DNA of 64,000 nucleotides, taken from contig NZ_JASZYU010000003.1 in NCBI RefSeq assembly GCF_030316825.1, positions 1 through 64,000 of the forward strand. Direction: 5' to 3'. Source of the DNA: Variovorax fucosicus (GTDB lineage: Bacteria > Pseudomonadota > Gammaproteobacteria > Burkholderiales > Burkholderiaceae_C). The translations under genes and the position numbers were made by a program. The notes under the pieces are model-generated. The model saw nothing but the letters and a program-made list of their open reading frames with translations. It was not told the DNA's origin and made no database searches. The number at the start of each line of letters is the position of its first letter. Position 1 is the stretch's first letter. Shown here one piece after another: positions 26,359 to 34,700 of this stretch.

Positions 26359-26914
26359 ACGCGAATTCGTCCTCGGCGGCCAGAAGAGCGGCAAGTCGCG
26401 CCACGCGGAGCAGCGTGCGGCCGACTGGCTGGCTCGGTCGCCGCAGCACCGCGCGGTGCTGATCGCGACCGCGCAGCCCTGGGACGACGAGATGCGCGAA
26501 CGCATCGCGCGCCACCGGGCGGATCGTGCCGAACGCGTGCCAGGCCTTGCGACCGTGGAGGAGCCGATCGCGCTGGCCGAAGCCATCGCCGCACATGACA
26601 ATCCCGACACACTGGTCATCGTGGACTGCCTCACGCTCTGGCTCACCAACCTGCTGATGCCGGCGGATACCGATGCCGCTCGACCGGCATCGTCGTCTGC
26701 ACAGGCGGCGATGCTGTCGATCGCCATCCGCGAGCGGCGCGGGCCCCTCGTGCTGGTCGGCAACGAGATCGGCCTCGGCGTGATCCCGATGGGGCGCGAG
26801 GTGCGTGCTTTCGTCGACGCCCTCGGTCGGCTCAACCAGGAGGTGGCCGCCGCGTGCGATCGCGTCACGTTGATGGCGGCGGGCCTGCCACTCACATTGA
26901 AGGCGCCTTCATGA
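26351..26914 (+). CDS. cobU: Adenosylcobinamide kinase / GMP transferase
   Basis: Phosphorylates adenosylcobinamide and then transfers GMP to form adenosylcobinamide-GDP. A 187-aa protein with the P-loop FVLGGQKSGKSRHAEQ at residues 6-21, the IVDCLTLWLTNLL motif, and GNEIGLGVIPMGREVR near the C-terminus. It overlaps cobB by eight bases. Also called cobP. Confidence 0.94.
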   Translation: MAEREFVLGGQKSGKSRHAEQRAADWLARSPQHRAVLIATAQPWDDEMRERIARHRADRAERVPGLATVEEPIALAEAIAAHDNPDTLVIVDCLTLWLTNLLMPADTDAARPASSSAQAAMLSIAIRERRGPLVLVGNEIGLGVIPMGREVRAFVDALGRLNQEVAAACDRVTLMAAGLPLTLKAPS

Positions 26915-27765
26915 AGAACCTGCTGGCGGCCCTGCTGCTGACGACATGCCTTGCCGCTGCCCACGCCTACGACGTCGTCGATGAGCGCGGCGTGGCCGTG
27001 AGCCTGCCGCAGCCGCCGCAGCGCATCGTTACCCTGCTGCCGTCGCTCACCGAATCGGTCTGCGAGCTGGGCGCGTGCGAGCGGCTGGTCGGCACCGACC
27101 GCTATTCGAACTGGCCGGATTCGGTGAAGGCGCTGCCCAAGGTCGGTGGCGGGATCGACCCGAACGTGGAGGCCATCGTCGCGCTCAAGCCCGACGTGGT
27201 GCTGCTCGCCAAGTCGTCGCGCGTCACCGAACGGCTGGAGCAGCTCGGCATGAAGGTGCTGGTGCTCGAGCCGAAGAGCCATGCCGACGTGCGGCGCGTG
27301 CTCGACAAGCTCGGCCAGGTGCTGGCGGTCGACGATGCGCAGCGCGTGTGGCGCGTGATCAATGCCAGCGTGTCGGCCGCGGCGCAGTCGCTGCCGGCCA
27401 GCGTGAAAGACACGCGCGTCTACTTCGAGGTGAACAGCGGACCCTATGCCGCCGGCGAGTCGTCCTTCATCGGCGAAACGCTCACGCGGCTCGGCGTGAA
27501 GAACATCGTCCCGACCGCGCTCGGGCCATTCCCCAAGATCAACCCCGAGTACGTGGTGCGCGCCAACCCCGACCTCATCATGGTCAGCGAGCGCAGCGCG
27601 CAGGGCATGGAGCAGCGGCCCGGCTGGGCCACCATCCGCGCGGTGCGCAATGCCCGCATCTGCCGCTTCAAGGCCGCCGAGTCCGATGTGCTGGTGCGGC
27701 CCGGGCCGCGCATGGGCGAAGCCGCGCGCCTCATGGCGAAGTGTCTCCAGGAAAAAGCCGCATGA
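26911..27765 (+). CDS. btuF: Corrinoid ABC transporter substrate-binding protein (BtuF-like)
   Basis: A 284-aa periplasmic protein with signal peptide MKNLLAALLLTTCLAAAHA and a class III binding-protein fold. Family segments include RIVTLLPSLTESVCELG and a later RPGPRMGEAARLMA. It should hand corrinoids from BtuB to BtuCD. ATGA overlap with cobU. Confidence 0.9.
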   Translation: MKNLLAALLLTTCLAAAHAYDVVDERGVAVSLPQPPQRIVTLLPSLTESVCELGACERLVGTDRYSNWPDSVKALPKVGGGIDPNVEAIVALKPDVVLLAKSSRVTERLEQLGMKVLVLEPKSHADVRRVLDKLGQVLAVDDAQRVWRVINASVSAAAQSLPASVKDTRVYFEVNSGPYAAGESSFIGETLTRLGVKNIVPTALGPFPKINPEYVVRANPDLIMVSERSAQGMEQRPGWATIRAVRNARICRFKAAESDVLVRPGPRMGEAARLMAKCLQEKAA

Positions 27766-28769
27766 ATAGCCAGAGGCGTCGCGCGTGGGGAATCGGCTTC
27801 GCGCTGCTGCTGCTGGCCGTGGCGCTGATGGCGCTCGGCGCGGGCGTCGGCAGCACCGGTTTCGAAAGTGTGCTGGCCGCGCGGCACGACCCGGTGGCGT
27901 TGCAGATCGTCCGGGACATCCGCCTGCCGCGCACGCTGGGCGCCTGGCTGGCGGGGGCCTTGCTCGGGCTCGCGGGGGCGGTGGCACAGGGGCTGTTTCG
28001 CAACCCGCTGGCCGACCCGTACCTGCTGGGCAGCGCCTCGGGCGCCTCCCTCGGCGTGGCGGTGGCGCTGATGCTGTTCGGCGCGTCGCCCGGCACCACG
28101 CAGTGGGTCACACGGCTCGGCCTCACCGGCGCGGCCTTCCTGGGGGCGGTGGTCGCGGTGCTGCTCACGCTGCTGCTCGCGCGCGGCGTTCAGCAGACGC
28201 TGCGGCTGCTGCTGGCCGGAGTGATCGTCGGCGTGGTGCTGGGCGCGATGAAAGACCTCATCACCATCGCCTCGGCCGACGTGCTGCAGGCAATCCAGGG
28301 CTTCATGCTCGGCAGCACCGGGCTGGTTGGCTGGAGCGGCTGCGGCGTGATGGCGGCGTTGGGCGCGGTGTGCCTGTTTCTGGGCTGGGCGCTGGCGCCG
28401 GTGCTCGACGGCCTGGCGCTGGGCGAGGCGACCGCGAAGAGCCTGGGCCTGCCGCTGGGTGCCATGCGTGCCGCGCTGGTCGCGGTGCTGGCGCTTGCGA
28501 CCGGCACGGCCGTGGCGCAGACCGGCCTCATCGCCTTTGTCGGCCTGGCTGCACCACACCTGGTGCGCTCGATGGTCAAGTCCACGCATGCCTGGCTCAT
28601 CGTGCTGTCGGCGCAGATGGGCGGGCTGCTGTTGATGGCGGCCGATCTCGGAGCGCGCTGGCTGATCGCGCCACAGGAACTGCCGGTCGGCGTGCTGACC
28701 GCGGTGCTGGGTGGCAGCTATCTGTTGTGGCTCATGCACCGGCGCAGCACACGGGGGACGGGGCCGTGA
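27762..28769 (+). CDS. btuC: Corrinoid ABC transporter permease (BtuC-like)
   Basis: A 335-aa FecCD-family permease with about ten spans. Signature parts include RLPRTLGAWLAGALLGLAGA, QGLFRNPLADPYLLGSASGA and GLIAFVGLAAPHLVR (the cytoplasmic coupling region). It overlaps btuF by four bases and precedes the ATPase, so the three form one importer. Confidence 0.92.
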   Translation: MNSQRRRAWGIGFALLLLAVALMALGAGVGSTGFESVLAARHDPVALQIVRDIRLPRTLGAWLAGALLGLAGAVAQGLFRNPLADPYLLGSASGASLGVAVALMLFGASPGTTQWVTRLGLTGAAFLGAVVAVLLTLLLARGVQQTLRLLLAGVIVGVVLGAMKDLITIASADVLQAIQGFMLGSTGLVGWSGCGVMAALGAVCLFLGWALAPVLDGLALGEATAKSLGLPLGAMRAALVAVLALATGTAVAQTGLIAFVGLAAPHLVRSMVKSTHAWLIVLSAQMGGLLLMAADLGARWLIAPQELPVGVLTAVLGGSYLLWLMHRRSTRGTGP

Positions 28770-29533
28770 CGGCCATCGTCGCGCGCGGCGTTGCTGCCAG
28801 GCTGGGCGTGGCCGAGGTGCTGCACGGCATCGACCTGTCGATCGCCACGGGGCGCTGGACCAGCATCGTCGGCCCGAACGGTGCCGGCAAGTCGACCTTG
28901 CTCAAGGTGCTGGCCGGTCTGCTGCCGCACCGCGGCGAGGTGCTGCTGTTCGGCGACGCGCTCGGCCGCCTGCCGGGCCGTGTGCGTGCGCAGCGACTGT
29001 CGTGGCTCGGCCAGGGCGGTGCGGGCGAGGGCAGTGCGGACGACCTGATGGTGTATGACGTCGCGATGCTGGGTCGCCTGCCGCACCAGCGCTGGCTGGC
29101 GGCGCCGAGCGAGGCCGACCGCGCGGCCGTCGAGCGCGCGTTGCGCAGCACGCAGGCCTGGGACTGGCGCGATCGCCCGCTGGGCCAGCTCTCGGGCGGC
29201 GAACGGCAGCGCGTGCTGCTGGCACGCGCGCTGGCGGTCGAGGCCGACCTGCTGCTGATGGACGAGCCGCTCGCCAACCTCGACCCGCCGCACCAGTCCG
29301 ACTGGATGTGCACCGTGCGCGCTCTGGTCGCTGCGGGCACCACTGTGGTCAGCGTGCTGCACGAACTGTCGATGGCGCTTGCGGCCGACGAGTTGGTGGT
29401 GATGGCCAACGGCCGCGTACTGCACCACGGTGCCTGCGACGACACGGCAACGCATGCCGTACTCGAAAACGTCTTCGATGGCCGCATTCACGTGCACCAC
29501 GTTGCCGACCAATGGATTGCGCTCCCGCGCTGA
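28766..29533 (+). CDS. btuD: Corrinoid ABC transporter ATPase (BtuD-like)
   Basis: A 255-aa ATPase with Walker A GPNGAGKST (near residue 34), signature LSGGERQRV, Walker B LLLMDEP and H-loop histidine in VLHELSMA. GTG 28766 overlaps the permease stop (GTGA). Powers the BtuCDF importer. Confidence 0.92.
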   Translation: MTAIVARGVAARLGVAEVLHGIDLSIATGRWTSIVGPNGAGKSTLLKVLAGLLPHRGEVLLFGDALGRLPGRVRAQRLSWLGQGGAGEGSADDLMVYDVAMLGRLPHQRWLAAPSEADRAAVERALRSTQAWDWRDRPLGQLSGGERQRVLLARALAVEADLLLMDEPLANLDPPHQSDWMCTVRALVAAGTTVVSVLHELSMALAADELVVMANGRVLHHGACDDTATHAVLENVFDGRIHVHHVADQWIALPR

Positions 29534-29545
29534 GGAAACCTTCAA

Positions 29546-30115
29546 ATGCAAATCGAAACCCCACCTTCCGCCAAACCCTACGAGAAGCCCGAAGGCGAAC
29601 GCCGCGGCATCGTCATCGTCAACACCGGCGATGGCAAGGGCAAGAGCACCGCGGCCTTCGGCTTGGCGCTGCGTGCGCACGGCCGCGGCAAGGCCGTCAA
29701 GATCTACCAGTTCATGAAGGTGCCGAGCGCGCGCTTCGGTGAACACCGCATGTTCGAGCAGATCGGCATTCCGATCGAAGGCCTGGGCGACGGCTTCAGC
29801 TGGAAGAGCCAGGATCTCGAACATTCGGCGCAGCTCGCGCGCGACGGATGGCAGAAGGCGAGGGCGGCGATCCTGTCGGGCGAGTTCTTCCTGGTGGTGC
29901 TCGACGAGATCACCTACCCGCTGATCTACGGCTGGCTGCCGCTCGACGACGTGCTTGACACGCTGCGCAACCGGCCGAAGGAAGTGCACGTTGCATTGAC
30001 CGGCCGCCGCTGCCCGCCCGAACTCATCGAGCTGGCCGACACCGTGACCGAGATGACCATGGTCAAGCACGCCTTCAAGGCCGGCATCCCTGCCCAGCGC
30101 GGCATCGAGGATTAG
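29546..30115 (+). CDS. cobO: Corrinoid adenosyltransferase
   Basis: Adds the upper adenosyl ligand to cob(I)yrinic acid diamide or cob(I)inamide from ATP. A 189-aa CobA/BtuR-type enzyme with the unusual P-loop [12 protein letters not shown] (residues ~26-37), [11 protein letters not shown], and [13 protein letters not shown]. It follows btuD by twelve bases and ends just before a palindromic repeat that separates it from bluB. Confidence 0.94.
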   Translation: MQIETPPSAKPYEKPEGERRGIVIVNTGDGKGKSTAAFGLALRAHGRGKAVKIYQFMKVPSARFGEHRMFEQIGIPIEGLGDGFSWKSQDLEHSAQLARDGWQKARAAILSGEFFLVVLDEITYPLIYGWLPLDDVLDTLRNRPKEVHVALTGRRCPPELIELADTVTEMTMVKHAFKAGIPAQRGIED

Positions 30116-30117
30116 AT

Positions 30118-30213
30118 GTTGCCCACCCCCAGGCTTGCCCACTTCGTGTGGCCTCCTACCCCCTTGCAGGGGGCAATACCTGTGGCCCGGCAAAGCCGGT
30201 TCCACGGTATTCC
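30118..30213 (-). repeat. Intergenic palindromic repeat inside the cob operon
   Basis: Its reverse complement aligns over about 95 bases with 55520-55617. Shared landmarks are GGAACCGGCT...GCCGG, a C5...G5 hairpin, and AGCCTGGGGG at the end. It begins two bases after the cobO stop and reaches to about ten bases before the bluB start, next to the bluB ribosome site (GGAGAAG). Confidence 0.8.
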
Positions 30214-30222
30214 TGGAGAAGA

Positions 30223-30927
30223 ATGCAGTCGCTGAACCCCATGGTGGATCATGCTTTTCCCCAGGAAGAGGTGAGGGCGGTGTACCGTGCCATCCACGAG
30301 CGGCGCGACATGCGGCACTTCGCGGGCGGCGAGGTCGCGCCCGAGGTGCTGCGCCGGCTGCTCGAAGCGGCGCACCACGCGCCCAGCGTCGGCTTCATGC
30401 AGCCGTGGCGCTTCATCCGCATCCGCGACGCCGCATTGCGCCGGCAATTGCATGACGTGGTCGAGCGCGAACGCGTGCTGACGGCTTGCGCCCTCGGCGA
30501 GCGCGAAGACGAGTTCATGCGCCTCAAGGTGCAGGGCCTGCTCGATGCGGCCGAGCTGCTGGCCGTGTCGCTCGCCGATGACCGTGACAAGCACGTGTTT
30601 GGCCGCCGCACGCTGCCGCAGATGGACCTGGCCTCGGCCTCCTGCGCCATCCAGAACCTTTGGCTCGCTTCGCGCGCCGAAGGGCTGGGCATGGGCTGGG
30701 TCTCGCTGTTCGATCCGGCCGAGGTGAGCGCCTTGCTGGGCCTGCCCGAGGGCGCGGAGCCGATCGCGCTGCTGTGCCTGGGCCCGGTGCACGATTTCTA
30801 CGAAGAGCCGATGCTCCAGCGCGAACGCTGGGCCCGGCGCGAGCCGCTGTCGGCGCTGGTGTTCGACGAGTGCTGGGGCCGGCCGTCGGACCTGTTTCCA
30901 ACCCCGTCCTTTGTGGAGCCCGCCTGA
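30223..30927 (+). CDS. bluB: 5,6-dimethylbenzimidazole synthase
   Basis: Splits reduced FMN with oxygen to make the B12 lower ligand. A 234-aa nitroreductase-fold protein with RRDMRHFAGGEVAPEVL and APSVGFMQPWRFI (FMN site). GMGWVSLFDP lies in the C-terminal half. ATG 30223 follows GGAGAAG; an ATG at 30241 is possible. Upstream frame lies in the repeat and is not coding. The oxygen-dependent route fits an aerobe. Confidence 0.93.
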   Translation: MQSLNPMVDHAFPQEEVRAVYRAIHERRDMRHFAGGEVAPEVLRRLLEAAHHAPSVGFMQPWRFIRIRDAALRRQLHDVVERERVLTACALGEREDEFMRLKVQGLLDAAELLAVSLADDRDKHVFGRRTLPQMDLASASCAIQNLWLASRAEGLGMGWVSLFDPAEVSALLGLPEGAEPIALLCLGPVHDFYEEPMLQRERWARREPLSALVFDECWGRPSDLFPTPSFVEPA

Positions 30928-31400
30928 TGCTGGCCTTCGATACCGTGCTGTTCGAGCTGGCGCGCCTGTTCCTCTGGCCCGTGACGCTTGGCGTGCTGCT
31001 GTCTTTTGGCTACGCGGTGTATTGCCTTGGCGCCTTTGGCATCGAGTACCTGCAGCGGCGCCGTGACCCGCTGCGCGCACTGGTGCTGCAGGGCCATGCC
31101 GATGCCAGCCAGGAGCAGATGGAACTGGTGGTGCTCAAGCAGCTCGAAGGCGTGCGCCTGTGCAGCCGCGTGGCGCCGATGCTCGGGCTGATCGCCACTA
31201 TGATTCCGATGGGGCCGGCGCTGGTGGCCGTCGCATCGGGCGAATCGCAAGGCGTGGCGCAGAGCCTCGCACCCGCGTTCGCCGCCGTGATCGTCGCGCT
31301 GGCCTCGGCCTCGATCACCTTCGTGGTCTATACCGTGCGCCGCCGCTGGCTGATGCGCGAGCTGGTGGTGGTGCTCGACGCGCGAGACCGGTTGTCATGA
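30927..31400 (+). CDS. MotA/TolQ/ExbB-type proton channel protein of the CobN locus
   Basis: A 157-aa membrane protein with three hydrophobic segments. The first is near residues 8-37. The second, LGLIATMIPMGPALVAV, resembles the TolQ/ExbB LGLLGTV segment. The third is SLAPAFAAVIVALASASITFVVYTV. A cytoplasmic loop rich in charged residues lies between the first two, as in ExbB. It would form the ring of a proton-driven motor with the DUF2149 protein encoded next. Its ATG shares one base with the bluB stop, and the next gene overlaps it by four. Rotary or lever action on CobN is inference. Confidence 0.85.
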   Translation: MLAFDTVLFELARLFLWPVTLGVLLSFGYAVYCLGAFGIEYLQRRRDPLRALVLQGHADASQEQMELVVLKQLEGVRLCSRVAPMLGLIATMIPMGPALVAVASGESQGVAQSLAPAFAAVIVALASASITFVVYTVRRRWLMRELVVVLDARDRLS

Positions 31401-31750
31401 GCCGTCGTCAGTTCTCGATCCTGAGCAGTCTCGACAGCGATGACGACGATCCGGTGCTCTCCACCATCAACCTGATCGACGTGTTCATGGTGGTGATTGG
31501 CATGCTGATGATCGCGGTCATCAACAACCCGATGAACCCTTTCGCGCAGGACAAGCTGACCATCATCCGCAACGAAGGCCAGCCGAACATGGAGATCATC
31601 ACGCGCGAAGGCCGGAAGATCACGCGCTTCAAGGCCAGCGGCGCGACGGGGCAGGGCGACGGCGAGAAGGCCGGCACCGCGTGGCGGCTGAAGGACGGCA
31701 CGATGGTCTATGTGCCGGCGGATGCGGTTCCGGCGCAGGGTGGGAAGTGA
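31397..31750 (+). CDS. DUF2149 protein, ExbD/TolR-like partner of the proton channel
   Basis: A 117-aa protein with one span. STINLIDVFMVVIGMLMIAV places an aspartate (D28) exactly where ExbD, TolR and MotB have their proton-path Asp (LVDV in ExbD). A soluble domain follows. DUF2149 genes are known neighbours of cobN-like genes. Together with the TolQ-like protein it looks like a minimal pmf-harvesting stator. ATGA overlap upstream and GTGA overlap with cobN downstream tie the three together. Confidence 0.85.
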   Translation: MSRRQFSILSSLDSDDDDPVLSTINLIDVFMVVIGMLMIAVINNPMNPFAQDKLTIIRNEGQPNMEIITREGRKITRFKASGATGQGDGEKAGTAWRLKDGTMVYVPADAVPAQGGK

Positions 31751-34700
31751 GGCGGTTCTTTATCTGGCTCCTGCTCGTGGGGCTCGGGCTTTGCGCGCAG
31801 GCCCAGCCGAACGCGCCTTCGCGCATCGTCGTCCTGAGTACATCGCTGGTGTCGCCCGCGCGCGTCGTGCGGCTGCAGGATGCGGCGCGCGAGGCAGGTC
31901 TGCCGCTTCAGGTGGTATCGACTGCGAAGGACTCGCCCGAAGCGCTGGCCGCCGCGCTCGACGGCGCACGGCTTCTGGTGATCGATGCCCCGCACATCAG
32001 CGTTGCACAGGCGGCCTCGGCGCGCTTCGGCGACGTGATCGCACGAAGCACTGCGCCTTATGCGCTGATCGGCGAATTCGCCCTCGTGGCCAAGGGGCAG
32101 GCTTCCGGCGCGCCGCCGCTCGCCGCCGAACGCGGCGTCGACGCGGCCTGGGCGCAGCGGCTGCGCGAGTACTGGCGGTTTGCGGGCACCGCCAACCTCG
32201 GTGCGGCGATGAAGGCACTGGCGCGAGTCGGTGATCTGAATGGATTGCCGGCGCCCGTGCCTTTGCCGCTCGCGGGCCTCTATCGCCCGGGCTGGCCGCG
32301 CATCGAGACCGACATCGCGGCGCTCGACCGCCTGCCAGGTACTGCTGGAACCGTCGCCATCGCCATCAACAGCGCCACCGTGACCGGCGACGACACCAGC
32401 TGGCTCGACCGGCTCATTGCCACACTTGAACAGCGCGGCCTGCGCGCCTATGCCTTTTACGGCCCGCGCCAGCAGAACGACCTGTTCTTTCGCATGACCC
32501 ACGCTGCGAGTGCGGATGAACGGCGTGTTGCCGACCTGATCGTCAACGCCTCGCTGGTCTTCGGCCCGAACGAGCGCAAGGCCGAGCTCGAACGCATCGG
32601 CGTTCCTGTGCTTCAGACCTTGCCCTCGCTCGCCATGGACGCCACGCAGTGGGCGCAGAGCAAGGATGGCCTGGCGCAGACCGACATCGCGTCGTACTAC
32701 AGCCCGAGCGAACTGGCCGGCATGACCGACCCGATACTGGTCAGCGCCCGCGATGCCGCGACCGGCACGCTGCAGCCGCTGCCCGCGCAGATCGATGCGG
32801 TGGCCGGCAAGGCGGCCGCGCTGCTGCGGCTGCAACGCGCGCCGGCCGCGGACCGCCGCGTCGCGATGCTGGTCTACAACTACCCGCCGGGCGAGGCCAA
32901 CTTCGGCGCTTCCTTTCTCAATGTGCCGCGCAGCGTGAGCAACATGCTCGCGGCGATGCAGTCGGCCGGCTACGGTACCGAGGTACCCGGCGCGGACGCG
33001 CTCATCGCGCAGGTGCAGGCCACGATGAAGGCCTACTACCCGGTCGATGGCGCCGATGCGCTGCAACCGCTGCTCGACAAGGGGCTGGCCGATTCGCTGC
33101 CGCTGTCGCGCTACGTCACATGGTTTCGTGCACTGCCCGCCGAGACGCAGCGCCGCATCGAAACCTACTGGGGGCCGCCGGAGAAATCGACCATGCTGCG
33201 GCCGATCGCGGGTGAGCAAGCCTTCGTCATCCCGCGCGTGCAGTTCGGCAACGTCGTCGTGCTGCGCCAGCCGCCGCGCTTCGAGCCCGGCACGCAGGTG
33301 GCGGGCAAGGCCGAGCAGGTCTACCACCGCTCGGCCATCCCGCTGAGCCACGGCTACCTTGCCACCTACCTCTGGTTGCGCACGCAGTTCGGTGCGAGCG
33401 CGGTCGTGCATGTGGGCACGCACGGCACGGTCGAATGGTCGGCGGGCAAGGAGCGCGGGCTGTCGGTGCAAGACGATCCGCTGCTCGCGCTCGGCGACCT
33501 GCCCAACGTCTATCCGTACATCATGGACAACCTCGGCGAGGCCACCACCGCCAAGCGCCGCGGCCGCGCGACCATGGTGAGCCACTCGACACCGATGTTC
33601 GCGCCCGCCGGTTTTCGGCCCGGCGTGCAAGCGATGCACGAGCGCATGCACGACTGGGAGACGCTGTCGCCCGGGCCGGTGAAGGCTGCGATGGAAAGGC
33701 AACTGGCCGCGGAGTTCGCCGCGCAGCACTACGACCGCGACCTGCAATGGACGCCCGCGCGGATTCGCGCCGACTTCGCGGGCTTCATCGCGGTGCTGCA
33801 TCCCTACCTCGACGAACTGGCGCAGACCGCGCAGCCGCTGGGCCTGGCTACTTTCGGGCAGGCGCCCGATGCGGAGCGGCGCCGCATGACGATTCTGCAG
33901 ATCCTCGGCAAGCCATTGGCCGAGGCACTGGGCGAAGACATCGACGAGGCCTTCCTGATCGATGCGAAGAAGATTGCGGCTTCGCGCCCGGCGCGCTGGG
34001 TCGAAGTAGCGATCAAGGATGCCGAAGCCGCGAGCGCCATGGGTGCGGATGCCGCGAAGGCCGAAGCACTGCGAACCATGGCCCTGCGCGCGCAGAAGAT
34101 CGACGCCACGCTCGTGCACAACGAAGAAATCGAAGGCCTGCTGACCGCGCTCGACGGCCGCTACCTCAAGGCCAGCTACGGCGGCGATCCGGTGCGCAAC
34201 CCCGACAGCCTGCCCACCGGGCGCAACCTCTACGGCTTCGACCCGAGCCGCGTGCCGACGCGCGCCGCGTGGGAGACAGGTGTTGCGGCGATGGACGCCT
34301 GGATCGCCGGGCACGCCAAGGGCCACGCCGGCAAGCCACCCGAAAAGATCGCCTTCACCCTCTGGGCCGGCGAAGCCTCGCGCCACCAAGGCGTGATGGA
34401 AAGCCAGGCCTTCTATGCGATGGGCGTGAAGCCGCGCTGGGACGACGCCGGCCGCATCGCCGGCATCGAGGTGCTGCCTGCATCCGCGTTGAAGCGGCCG
34501 CGCATCGACGTGCTGATCAGCGTCACGGGCTCGTACCGCGACCAGTTCCCCAATGTGATGCGCTGGCTCGACGAGGCCGTGCAGCAGGTGGCCGCCTTGC
34601 CGGAGCCCGGCAACGCCGTCGCGCAGCACAGCGAGACGCTGGCCCGGAAGCTTCGCGCGGAAGGCGCGACGCCGGCCGACGCCAAGCGCTGGTCGACCGC

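Noticed and set aside
30927..31750. TolQ-like and DUF2149 genes as a TonB energy system (ExbB-ExbD) for BtuB
   Set aside because: No TonB gene is present and the two genes overlap cobN rather than btuB; a CobN-linked motor is more likely, though a shared role is not excluded.
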